Positions 21,088 to 30,289 of a DNA stretch of 64,000 nt are shown here, piece by piece. Every line of letters starts with the position of its first letter. Position 1 is the first letter of the stretch. Both the position numbers and the translations under genes were made by a program. Below the pieces are notes generated by a model. That model was not told the origin of the DNA. It did no database searches and saw nothing but the letters and a program-made list of their open reading frames with translations. Source of the stretch: Terfezia claveryi (taxonomy: Eukaryota; Ascomycota; Pezizomycetes; Pezizales; Pezizaceae); contig WHUX01000049.1 of the NCBI GenBank assembly GCA_015179025.1, positions 1 to 64,000 on the forward strand, read 5' to 3'.

Positions 21088-22719
21088 CAGCAGGACCTTG
21101 AGGCAGCAATTACTGCACACTTTGCCTCCTGGAGCCTCATCACCGCTCCCATATTGACGCGATTAAGTGCATCGGCAAATGCTGCAGATATTTTGGTTTT
21201 TAGCCCTTTGGTAAAAGATCTATCAAGAGCGTCCTCACTCTTGCGCAATGCAATTCATCTCATGCCCTTGGCAACTTCGAGATCATTAGAGCGAGAAGAT
21301 CAGCAACATATTCTTGAAAAACTCACCGGTCTTGTCTCTCTAACCGCTTCTGTGTTGTTGGAAGTTGGAGAGTCACCATTGGAGGTATTACGGTTACTAG
21401 AGTTAGGCCGTAGCGTTACAAATGGCCAGCTTCTTGACTACCGGAGTGATATATCTGATCTGATGGAGCATCATCCAATGTTGGCTAACAACTTTGATTC
21501 CCTACGTCAGGAACTAGACTTACCCTATCCAGTCCCTACTCTTCAATCTTCAAATATGTCAATCAGTCAACGCTTGCAGGCCCAGCAATCTACAATTCGC
21601 AGAAGGAATAAGATTGCACAAGAACTTGACAGTATACTTCTGCAAATTCGGCAGAAACAGGGATTCGAAAATTTTTTACGTGCAGAATCGGAAGCGTATC
21701 TACTGTCAGCAGCTCAAGAAGGACCAATTGTGGTACTGAATGTCACAGAGCTTCGTTCTGATGCAATCCTGGTTACGAAAGCAGAATTCAGAAGCATTGC
21801 TTTGCCGCACCTTTCTCATCCTTCCATGTTTAAATACTGTGGCATAAACATTGAGGACAACGCTGTCAAGAGAGAGTTGCTGGCATGGCTCTGGAAGGCT
21901 GCTGTACAACCGGTACTACGGGAACTAGGTTTTTACCCCGACGTAGTTGATCCATTGCCTCGGATATGGTGGATTGGAGTAGGCCTATTGGCAAAGGCTC
22001 CAATTCATGCAGCTGCGACATTTAAAAATGGACGCATTCAGAGGACAACTCTTCAGTATTGCCTTCCATCATACACATCCACCATCAGGGCCCTTCAATA
22101 TTCACGGTCGCGGCAATTTCGGAACAATGCATCGATGCTAATAGTAACCATGCCGACAACACCTGGGGCAAGCTCCTTGAATGGTGTTACTAGAGAGGCA
22201 GAGGAAATCAAAGATAGCCTTCGGCACTTCACCACAGTCGACACACTCGAAAGGCCAACTGCGGAACGTGTACTCCGGCTGCTTCCAGGATATAGTATTG
22301 CTCACTTTGCTTGCCATGGGGTTTCCGAAATAAATCCTGCGGACAGTCACCTTTTGCTTCTAAAGGGGCGCAGAGAGGTTGATAAGCTCCGTGTCAAAGA
22401 TATTGCAGCTCTGAAGTTGCCGGCAGCGAGGCTAGCCTATCTCTCAGCATGCAGTACTGCTAATAGTACTTCATCAACGCTCATTGATGAAGTAACTCAT
22501 GTCGTCAGCTCCTTCCATATTGCTGGTTTTATCCATGTAATTGGGACAATGTGGCCATCGCAAGACCAGGCTTGTCAGAAGATGGCTGTGGATTTCTATT
22601 CAGAGCTCAGTAAGACGGACAATGTGGCAGTATCTTATCGTACTGCGATTCTGGAATTGATGAAACAGAAGCCTTTGCAACCGATTTATTGGGCACCATT
22701 CATTCACTTTGGGGCTTAA
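18388..22719 (+). CDS. TPR-CHAT protein: 20 exact 45-residue TPR units plus CHAT protease-like domain
   Basis: A single open frame of 1,443 residues. Residues 1-900 are 20 consecutive tetratricopeptide-type units of exactly 45 residues with no indel, consensus L-x-DLEAAIARSEAAVEATP then GHPDRAARLNNLGN and RYERTGN. Units 1-5 form a subtype with GLQ in helix A, and a partial 21st unit follows. After a helical linker (about 920-1110) comes a CHAT domain (about 1110-1443) with the signature His in HFACHG (H1310), Cys in LSACST (C1355), and the end motif YWAPFIHFGA. CHAT proteins are clan CD (caspase/separase-like) proteases; bacterial TPR-CHAT proteins cleave partners in immunity and cell death. 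No NB-ARC or NACHT domain is present. The array opens directly at the first ATG, so an upstream exon may be missing. A heterokaryon-incompatibility or defence role is inference. Confidence 0.9.
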   Translation: MEDLEATIVRLRIAVGAIPAGHPARAEMLNNLGVCLSMRYKRTGKLEDLQATIIGLQAAVEATPEGHPTRAVMLNNLGNCLGMRYKQTGKLEDLQATVMGLQKAVEATPEGHPDRAARLSNLGSYLSMRYERTGTLEDLQAIIVGLQTTVEATPEGHPDRVARLSNLGNYLSMRYERTGNSEDLQAIIRGLQITVEATPEGHPDRAAHLSNLGNYLSYRYERTRNLQDLDAAIARSAAAIDATQGGHPQRAELLGNLGNLLSSRHERTGNLDDLKAAIARSEEAVEETPEGHPTRALVLDNLGIHLHRKYQRTGNLHDLQAAISRSEAAVEATPEGHPDRARKLSHLARHFNTRYERTGTLLDLEAAIARSEAALEATPEGHPDRAARLNSLGSRLSARYERTRNMQDLKESIARSEAAVEATPESDPDRAARLNNLGNLLDNRYERTGKVQDLEETIATLEAAVKATPDGHPDRAVCMNNLGKGLTSRYERLGNLQDLEAAIATLEAAVEATSDCHPGRAAILGNLGSNLGIRYGRTGCLQDLEAAIARSEAALEGTTDGHPERARQFINLGSHLSYRYKRTGNVQDMEAAIVRSEAAVHATPDGHPNRAGRLNSLGMHLSNRYERTGNLQDLEAAIARSVAALELTPDGHLDTAGLLNTLGNHLSDRYERTGNLQDLEAAIVRSEAALKATPDDHPDRGARLNSLGIQLSCRYEHTGNLQDLEASIAALEASVEATPDDYPEQAERLSNLGNSLHIRYKRLGNLQDLETSIARLVAIVEAIPEDHPNRNTFLNNLANHLGSRYKRTGNVQDLDAAIARSEAAVKATPEDHPEHARRLNNLAGLLGNRYKRSRNLLDLEASIARYEAAVQAIPEDHPDRATCLNNVGKYLSSRYEQTGNQQDLEAAITAHFASWSLITAPILTRLSASANAADILVFSPLVKDLSRASSLLRNAIHLMPLATSRSLEREDQQHILEKLTGLVSLTASVLLEVGESPLEVLRLLELGRSVTNGQLLDYRSDISDLMEHHPMLANNFDSLRQELDLPYPVPTLQSSNMSISQRLQAQQSTIRRRNKIAQELDSILLQIRQKQGFENFLRAESEAYLLSAAQEGPIVVLNVTELRSDAILVTKAEFRSIALPHLSHPSMFKYCGINIEDNAVKRELLAWLWKAAVQPVLRELGFYPDVVDPLPRIWWIGVGLLAKAPIHAAATFKNGRIQRTTLQYCLPSYTSTIRALQYSRSRQFRNNASMLIVTMPTTPGASSLNGVTREAEEIKDSLRHFTTVDTLERPTAERVLRLLPGYSIAHFACHGVSEINPADSHLLLLKGRREVDKLRVKDIAALKLPAARLAYLSACSTANSTSSTLIDEVTHVVSSFHIAGFIHVIGTMWPSQDQACQKMAVDFYSELSKTDNVAVSYRTAILELMKQKPLQPIYWAPFIHFGA

Positions 22720-22989
22720 CAGGTACAAACCGTATCCTTTCTTGGCACTTTCATAATTCCAACTTACGTATTCTGCTACCTATGTATGCTAACAGAGAAG
22801 GCAGACCTAAGTATGTAAGAGCACGTTTGCAGGGAAGTGTTATGTATTTAACTGCGCGGGTTGGCAGATTAACTTGCCTATTCCTTAAATCGACCTCACA
22901 ATTCCGAGCAGCTCTCATATCCTCCTTATAGGAGTCCCACACACGAAAGACAAAATCGGGTCCTGGACCTTGGCTAAATAGCTTGTGGG

Positions 22990-23160
22990 ATGAACATGTT
23001 ATTTCCCTCTGTATTTCCCTACGTTTTAGGTACTCCGTTCCCTTCTCTCTTTTCCAGTTCGTACTTTTTCTTCTTACACTACTTATGCTACCTTCTGTAT
23101 CATAATGTCCCGCTCGTTATTCGTATCCATTGTCTTCCTGCACTATGATTGTCTACATTT
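22990..23160 (+). repeat. Third, diverged copy of the duplicated flank, downstream of TPR-CHAT
   Basis: A pyrimidine-rich run and ACTTATGCTACCTTCTGTAT followed by GTCCCGCTC, TATCCATTGTCTTCCTGCAC correspond to 10,890-11,040 and 3,880-3,960 (CTATGCTACCTTCAGTGTCC, TATCCA, CTTCCTACCAC). Similarity is patchy but in order. Confidence 0.5.
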
Positions 23161-25495
23161 ACAGATATTACTCCCTGTGTGTCCAAGGCACTCTTGGCAC
23201 CGCCGAGGTATATAAGTTTTTTTTTAAGAAAAAAAACCTCCGTACTTCCCAAGAGTCGGGAAAAGTTACCGTAGGGCCTGTCCGGCCGTCGTAAGTTTTA
23301 CACCAAAACCGCCTCTTGCAAAAACATACAAGATCAAAGAAAGCAAGGAGAAAGCTCTGCCCCTGGAATTATTACAAGAATACCTGTTCCTCTGATATCC
23401 AAGAAATCTGACCAACTGAACTACCAGATCTGTACTGTGTACTCTGTAGTGAGTTAAGAATATGGGGCGAAGTGGTTATCAAGTTCCTTTTCATACAAAA
23501 CTTGTGTAGCAACGACTGCTTTCGCCAACTTGCAGCACCTCTGAACACTTTTTAGGTGGAGAAGGGGAGATATTGAGTGGGGTATGTATTCTGGATAATT
23601 TCAACATGATTCTACAAGCATTATACGATGAATGTGGTTTGGGAGTTTCAACGAATTGTCTAAATGTAGTGGATTGGAGTAAAACTGACGACGACTGAAC
23701 ACTAATGGCACGAAATATACATGGTAAGAGGTAAGGAGTGATACCACCGATCCACCGGCTTCACCGTGTTATAAAACACTTGTTTTACTTAACCTATTAC
23801 AAAAAAAGCCGAATTCATGACGCACACCACTTTCAGCGGCAAATATGTACAAAGCAAATCCCAACTGCCTGATTCCGGCCTTCGAACACTTCTTACATCG
23901 GTAGAAGCTGACCCTTCACATCGATCTATTATACGCAACTTCAGCTACCTTCGAGCCTTCTAGTTCTTCCGACCTCCAGGCAAGCCAAATGTATCTTGTT
24001 GAGACTTTTATTGTATCTCTTGCAAGAGGAGTTGAATAGGCTTTTCTTTACTCTTTATGCAGTTTTATTCTAGTTTGCTAGGAGATATCCCACCACTCCA
24101 GGTCAGAGAAAATGGGCAAATATACCTATCAATTCCTTCAAAATAGTCACCTTGGAATACCATTTATCTTTCTCTTCAGATACTACTGCCCTATTGGTCT
24201 TCCAGTACTTTATAGCTCTAAAATCTTATTATAGAGCCCCTCCTCTATTGCCTGCCACTCTGCCTTCACTATCAGTTCTACAATGTATGAGCCTTTATAA
24301 AAGCCACTACTATCCTTCACCAGGTAGTGCATCATCACCAGTATTAGGCCCCACGCAAACCCTGCCAGTCTATTCTTGGTGGCGCAATGGACAGCAAAAT
24401 AAACAGAACCATATCCAGCAAAATATATGTGCATAGAAATTCATTAATATGTAGTGGGGATACGAAATGGGTGAGTATGGATGGAGTAATAGATAAATTT
24501 TTAGGTCGTATCCAATATTAAGGCGAAAAATAGAGACAGGAAACTAACCTGAAGTACTGATCAAGTCATGGGAATATAAATAAATTGAGGTCTGAATGGG
24601 ATAATCTATGGTCTATAGATATGGTTTAAGTTACTAAAAAGTGATAAAGCTATTAGTCTAACTTTGGAAGGTAAGGGAGAGTTGGCGAGATTTGTTTATA
24701 TAGAAACCTAAATCAGTCTGAGCTAGCCTGAACTCAGCTAGCCAAATCTGGCCTTGCCTATGTGAGGCTAAGTCCATCTCGGTGCGCCTGAGTAGTCTGG
24801 TACTACTTGAGTCCACTTGAACTAATCTGCGGGTACCTAAATGAGTCTGCATCAGTTATATAGATGCTGGGTATTCTTAACCTTGTCTGATAAATTTCAA
24901 GCTAGTCTACGTGTACTATAAAAACTTTGCACTTCTATAATGTAATGGGTGTGTTTTAGTTACTTGTTCTCTATTTTTGTTAACTTGTTAGGTATAAAGT
25001 AACTCTAATATTGGACACACTTCTATTTTGTATTTACTGTGTGTGATATTGGAGTGTCACTGAAGTATTGTAGAACCATTGTGGTATTGTAGAAGTCACT
25101 GTGGCATTGAAAACCATTGACCACGATATTAATTCCGCAATGGCCTGGATTCCGCGAAATGGCCCAGAACATATATATGAGGCCACGGCCGTTTTTAATC
25201 AAGTATATAGTCTTTCAGATGATGAGAGATCAATGAGGAAGAGGAAGGTGGAGTAGCAGTAGAGCCGGAGACGTGAGATGGGAGACGATTTAAATACGCG
25301 GGAGGGAGAGCAGTTGAAAAGGCTTCTTCTCTTCGGGACTCCAGTCAGGGCCCTCGGGCTCATCCAGCATTGTCGGTTAATGACAGCACGGGAGTCCCAT
25401 TCACGATTCTACTATTTTGTATTCATCTATCTACTTTGTTATTTGTACTTATTTAGCTAGTTTGCAATGGACCTGGTAGATTACCTTGCCTTGTT
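23161..25495. other. Gene-free stretch with decayed repeats
   Basis: No supported gene. Around 25,050-25,120 there are imperfect tandem phrases built on ATTGTAGAA and CACTGTGGCATTG. A phrase GGCCCAGAACATATA near 25,152 recurs in similar form near 28,372 and 31,657 and may mark relic LTRs. A short minus-strand frame at 24,210-24,434 has no recognisable domain. Confidence 0.4.
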
Positions 25496-25580
25496 CTGAA
25501 TCCACCCGGGCTTCCAGGTAGCTCGTCGTCGGGACCCCAAACGAGTAACAAGTATTTAATAAAATAAAATAAAATAAAAT
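25496..25580 (+). mobile_element. SINE-like short repeat, copy 2
   Basis: CTGAATCCACCCGGGCTTCC is followed by AGGTAGCTCGTCGTCGGGAC, ACGAGTAACAAGTATTTAAT and an AAAAT-repeat tail. The layout is that of the 11,731 copy, with a weakened hairpin. Confidence 0.65.
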
Positions 25581-27746
25581 CGTTCTGAAGTATGGAATTC
25601 CACTAAAGGAAGAATAATCGTTGTAAAGGCAATGGCCGTCTCCCTATCCACGTTTATTTTAGTAAAGACATCATCGATCCATGGCTCGATAACTTCCTTT
25701 GCACTATGAAGGAATCGCTACCATAAACTCTGGATATGATAGTTACTTCACCCTTCTCCTCTTGTTCGTGATAGGCTTCACTAGGAATACCGAATATTAA
25801 TTAATATCGTCATTAACAATGCGCAAGGATATAGACAGGTTTTTGTTTGTTAAACTTATACTCGTATGTTCTCTATTGGTGCCAGTGGTTGGGGGTTCTG
25901 CGGCAGACGGTGTTGAGGTACCAGCATGGCAAGCAGTTTTATTGCTACTGGCTATTGTTGCTAGCAAGCCGAACAACTTTGGAAACATCTTGACAAGTAC
26001 CTACAGCTTAGTTTCTTCGCCTGCCACCATCGCTCCCTCTCGTGCCTTCCACAAACTTTCTTCATAAGTCCCTACCTATGTCTCCTTGCCTGTTTTTGAC
26101 CCCGGCATAACTGTACCACATGAGTCTCCATCGTCAGTTCGTACCCCTGAGTCCCCTTGGTCCTGCCTCACCCCGCTAAAATAACAATTCAGCGCATGAA
26201 GTGATAAACTCCACATTTATCTACTTAATGCTTTTTTAGTGCCTTTTCGACGTGCTGATAACTAATATAAAATTCGTGGCCTTGGAGATGGAAAAACTCC
26301 AGTAAACTCAACCATGGCTTCTTCAACAAAAGTCCTGATCTTTATAACTTACATGCCCAGATAGAATTTTCCAATGCTTGCCCCCAGTATGACCCTCCGT
26401 TGGGAGGTCGGAAATTTCGATGGTGTTCGCTCCACGAAGATTGAACGATAATTTACCAGAGCAGACGTTTTTGTTCAAAAGTACTGCGATGGTCTGGACT
26501 GTTGTCGTTTTCATCAGGTTTCGCCGCAATCAGGGGCTTCAAGCGGGCAATCGAGGCCAAGTTCTCAAGTAAACCATGTAGCCAGAATACCTCCTATGGT
26601 AATGGTTTATTATCCGTCGTGAACCTCTCGACGGAGGTTTAATTCCATGGATTGACTGAATGCGTTATGCATTTAATCAGCTCTGGGTTAAATTGGAGGG
26701 CCATACCGAAAGTTAGTGTATTTTGACTGAGTTGAAGTCAGTAAGTATATTCAGAATCGGTCGTGAATAGTTTTGTTTGCAAGGAGTGGGAGTTACAGTC
26801 AGTTAGTATAGAGGGAATGTGCTGGTAATCGGTCGTGGATTGTTTCAGTCTATGATTGACGACAGGAATATAGGAGGAGAGTGTTGAAAACATGAGATCA
26901 AAATCTTAAAATAAGTAATGGTCTGGCCACCAGACTAAATAACTAACAACTACTACAGTAACAACAACATGCGAAATTCACATGCCATAACCATCTTCTA
27001 TTACCATTATCTTTTTTCCTTTCCTGTACTAAGGGATATTTAGTAGCCATGAAGGTAGCATGCCATACAGGGTAAGAGGTGTGCTCGGAATAGAGGTGGG
27101 TGGAATAGAACTAGTAGTACCTTGGATATTGTGGTAAATTCTGAAATAGTAGAAGTGGCAAGCAGCAGAGATAGAAAAAGCAGAGATGATAGCATGGCCA
27201 GCGGGGTTGTTCTGTGCTCCCCGGGAATGCAAAAATCAAATTCCTCCGGAGGACAGATCATGAGTTTTCCTCCCCGGGAATGCGATAGCCAAATGTAGTA
27301 ATTTAGTGAGGGTACCGAAATAGTAATGAGCAGAAAAAAAAAAGAAAAAAAAAGTCGAAGATGAAATACATCAGTGAGGACGAACATGGATTGTACACAA
27401 TAATAAATTATTACTGACAATCATGAACTGTACTCATAAATTATAACCGACAAAAATTAACAGTGCAGGCGAACGTGATAGTTGGCTCTCGACGAAAGGA
27501 GCGGGACAAGAGCATGGGAGATGGTCGTCGCTAGGTTCACCGGGTTTACCTTTTGCATGGGTTCCGTGATGGGGTCCATGATGCGAGGGCTAAAAAAACC
27601 TTACCATTCATTTAGTTGTTCTTGCCAGCTGTTAGCGGTGACTTCAGATGGCTGATCGCGTCGTTGAATTTAGGTACAACAAGATGAAAGGCTGTCTTCG
27701 CTGGCTGGGTTCACAGGTGGGAATCGCTATATCGTGCATAGTTAGC
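25581..27746. other. Mostly gene-free, AT-rich
   Basis: No convincing gene apart from the weak frame at 25,819-26,067. Antisense frames at 26,323-26,529 and 27,029-27,420 lack domains. CTCCCCGGGAATGC occurs twice about 53 bp apart near 27,220 and 27,273. Confidence 0.4.
25819..26067 (+). CDS. Possible small membrane or secreted protein, weak support
   Basis: An 82-residue frame from a real ATG. It has two hydrophobic stretches, LFVKLILVCSLLVPVVGG (about 9-26) and AVLLLLAIVA (about 39-48), and a Ser/Thr-rich tail. It contains one cysteine and no known motif. The surroundings are repeat-derived, so a chance frame is quite possible. Confidence 0.2.
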   Translation: MRKDIDRFLFVKLILVCSLLVPVVGGSAADGVEVPAWQAVLLLLAIVASKPNNFGNILTSTYSLVSSPATIAPSRAFHKLSS

Positions 27747-27840
27747 CTTGAATCCACCCGGCCTTCCGGGTGGCTCGTCATGCGACCCCTAAGGTTGCGC
27801 ACACGAGTACTGAGTTAAAAAAAAAGACACAAAAAAAATA
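27747..27840 (+). mobile_element. SINE-like short repeat, copy 3
   Basis: CTTGAATCCACCCGGCCTTC then CGGGTGGCTCGTCATG forms a perfect 8-bp stem with a CCTT loop. CACGAGTACTGAGTTAAAA and an A-rich tail follow. Confidence 0.7.
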
Positions 27841-27872
27841 CCTTAACTGGCCTGTATACAAACATCGGAAGG

Positions 27873-28180
27873 TTGACGCAGCAAGCTAATACCATTAACC
27901 TTCAAAATGTTTTGGAGCTAGTGGGTGTGGCTGTGGAGGATACGGTAGATGATCTAGAGGCTCAAATTATCGATGCCTACCAGCCTGTTCGGAATGAAGG
28001 ATCAGGGACGGAATCCAGGCCTCCTCCTCCCGCCTGTATCAAACATATAGCTGCATTGGAAGCAGTGGAAACTCTTACACTAAGTATATAAACTATAAGG
28101 CGGAACCATAGACTCAACCCAACCGCAATCATTCTATAGGGAACGACGCCGAATTGAGGGTGCACAAACAGCAGAAAGAG
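27873..28180 (+). pseudogene. C-terminal fragment of a pogo/Fot1-like DDE transposase
   Basis: The frame 27,873-28,091 includes VDDLEAQIIDAYQPVRNEG and IKHIAALEAVETLTL. It continues in another frame as SFYRERRRIEGAQTAERGR. Such an acidic tail, a central ALxALExLxL helix and a closing RxxRRIEG-type basic helix is how I remember fungal Tigger/Fot1-type transposase C-termini. The catalytic DDE region is absent. Confidence 0.45.
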
Positions 28181-28450
28181 GTCGGTGAAGGCAAAGGACA
28201 TTGCAGGAGTGTATAGGGGTGATCGGAGGGGATGTTTTTTCCGTATCCAGTGATCTGTGAGCATGTTGGGAGTATCCGGTGATCGGAGAGGATGTTCAGG
28301 GAGTTTTGGGTGGTCGGAGGAGATATTTAGGTAGGATATTTAGGGGGTATCAGGTGTGCTGCCCGCTTGAGGCCCAGAACATATACATCACCCCCTACGC
28401 CGCTTACAGGCAATTCTGAATAATTATTAATGAGGTGTATTGATAAAGGT

Positions 28451-28481
28451 TCACGAGTACTGATTTATTAAATAAAAAAAG
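28451..28481 (+). mobile_element. SINE-like short repeat, 3' end only
   Basis: TCACGAGTACTGATTTATTA followed by AATAAAAAAAG matches the 3' end of the 27,747 copy. The hairpin part is missing. Confidence 0.4.
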
Positions 28482-28720
28482 AATTGATAATGATATGGAG
28501 CTATCCAAGTGACTGCAATAGATTCATCTATTTCCCACCTGATTAGAAATGCAGGTAAATTACAAAGGCAAGCGCGGTAGCACGATCGCGGCTCTAGTAG
28601 TAGACCATTTGCGTGGTAAGATTACATTGAGATATTGAGTGCGTGGAGGGCGGTGGGTTAAGGTAAGCACGTATCTGGGAACGTTGCTTCAGACGAGTTA
28701 ATTGCGTTCGTTAAGTCAGA

Positions 28721-28822
28721 GCGTCAGGTGCTTCTGACGGACCTGACGCAAATATTTTTTTTGCTGATGAGGTCGGCCCATACAGCTATAGCGGCCCATT
28801 GCTGGGTGGGCCGTATAGCTGT
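28721..28822. repeat. Two adjacent stem-loops
   Basis: The first is GCGTCAGGT (28,721-28,729) against ACCTGACGC (28,741-28,749), a perfect 9-bp stem. The second is ACAGCTATAGCGGCCCA (28,782-28,798) against TGGGCCGTATAGCTGT (28,807-28,822), 16 bp with one bulged G. Between them lies AATATTTTTTTTGCTGATGAG, nearly the sequence found after the stem-loop near 460-490. Confidence 0.7.
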
Positions 28823-28908
28823 AGGGGTCAGAACAGGTTATCATGCTCTAATTTCGCCGTTATATATTTATCACATACTATATTCCACCTATCATACCAA
28901 CATCTACC

Positions 28909-29082
28909 AACGACCCAATTGCTCCATTTTCTCAAACCGCTCGCAACGCTTTTGATGAATATCTTACTACACGCATTAACCGCTTCCAGCTGTCGTATTT
29001 GCAGCAAAATGGCAAGAAATCTGAAGTATTATTCAATAGCCAGACTCACCCGCTTCCTCCAAGACCAAATAGATGGCAGTAA
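28909..29082 (+). pseudogene. N-terminal fragment of a gag-like retroelement protein
   Basis: A short frame reads NDPIAPFSQTARNAFDEYL, then RINRFQLSYLQQNGKKSEVL, ending with PLPPRPNRWQ and TAA. The composition looks coding, but the frame lacks a start and a continuation. It lies directly downstream of the paired stem-loops and may be the 5' piece of a truncated transposon. Confidence 0.3.
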
Positions 29083-29952
29083 ATGAGTATCTAATAGTTC
29101 ATGATAGGAAGCTTATGAAAAAGGCCAGTTTGACATAGTTAGCAGAAGGAACAGGGAACTACCTGGTACATAGTTCAGAATATGATGTATATGATATATT
29201 GTGAATACATATTTATCATTACTTCAGGCTGGACATATCAAAACCTTTTAAGCTGTTCATGAGTAATATATGATATTGCAAACATAGAGTTATGTTGTAA
29301 ATTATTTTATAGAAGACATAAAGCTAATATATCAATAAAGGTATAATCATTATTAAAACATTGTGAGATGAGTACAGAAGAGATTGTCTTCTGCATTTCC
29401 TATTAAAATTTCACCTAGACTTACTATTATAGAATTCCTGTAAGTCCAAGAGGAACTAAATGCAGTTGTATTAAATCCGATTTGCATTGTAGCAGCCGAT
29501 GCTAACCATCGCATAGCTGCTTGAATACTCCCATGGACCAAGAGGCACAGTCGTAGTCGGACGTGGAAGCGGAACTGGAGGAGTCTATACAACACTTGGA
29601 AGCAGACCTCAAGGAGCATGGTGGTATTTTATTATCAAGTGCATTTCATTGGTGATGTTTATTATTGAGTACGATTCATGTTTAGTAATTGGCGTCCATC
29701 ACCTGACTGGCGTGCGAGGTTAGTCTAGTCTAGCTCATGCCAGGTGCTGACGTACTCCGTACCAAAAGTTTAGATTAGCTCTAAAAGGAAGCTGGCATAG
29801 CTTGGGTCGTCGTTCAGATTTCTATTTAAGGTCTGTATTTTTCATGGACAATCATCATCAGTCATCATCAGTCATAGAATACACCTGTACAGATTCCTAA
29901 CAACTGACCGTGAGTCGAGCTTCATTCTGAGTCTGCTCGCTCTCTTGCAACT
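29083..29952. other. Gene-free, decayed repeat sequence
   Basis: A short plus-strand fragment near 29,550-29,620 reads VEAELEESIQHLEADLKEHG and could be a retroelement piece. A repeated CATCATCAGT motif lies near 29,852. Nothing else is supported. Confidence 0.35.
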
Positions 29953-30289
29953 TTGACGCAGACTCAACCCCACACACACCCTAAACAGCTTTCTTCACCT
30001 GTTCGCCATGACTTCGGCCCAGTATCCCCGACTTCTACCTCCCTCAGCCCAACTTCCGCCAGTGGATGTGGCTTTCGCTCCCCCGACCCCATATTCCGCT
30101 CTACCCTCTCGCACCTGATGTCCGCACTGCGCTCACACTTACCTTGCAATCTGGCAAAAAGCGGATTACCAAAGAACTCCTTGCCCTCTGTGAATATAAC
30201 GTGAACTCGGAGCTCTCACATGACCTGCAGATGAAAAACCCAGTGGAGTTAGAACTGTTAGCGATGGAGGCTAATCTTGGGCTCAAAAA

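Noticed and set aside
18950..21109. Several minus-strand frames within the TPR array
   Set aside because: Their periodicity simply mirrors the 135-bp repeat.
18000..23000. NB-ARC/NACHT domain or gasdermin partner near the TPR-CHAT gene
   Set aside because: I looked for P-loop and gasdermin-like text in the flanks and nearby frames and found none that I could support.
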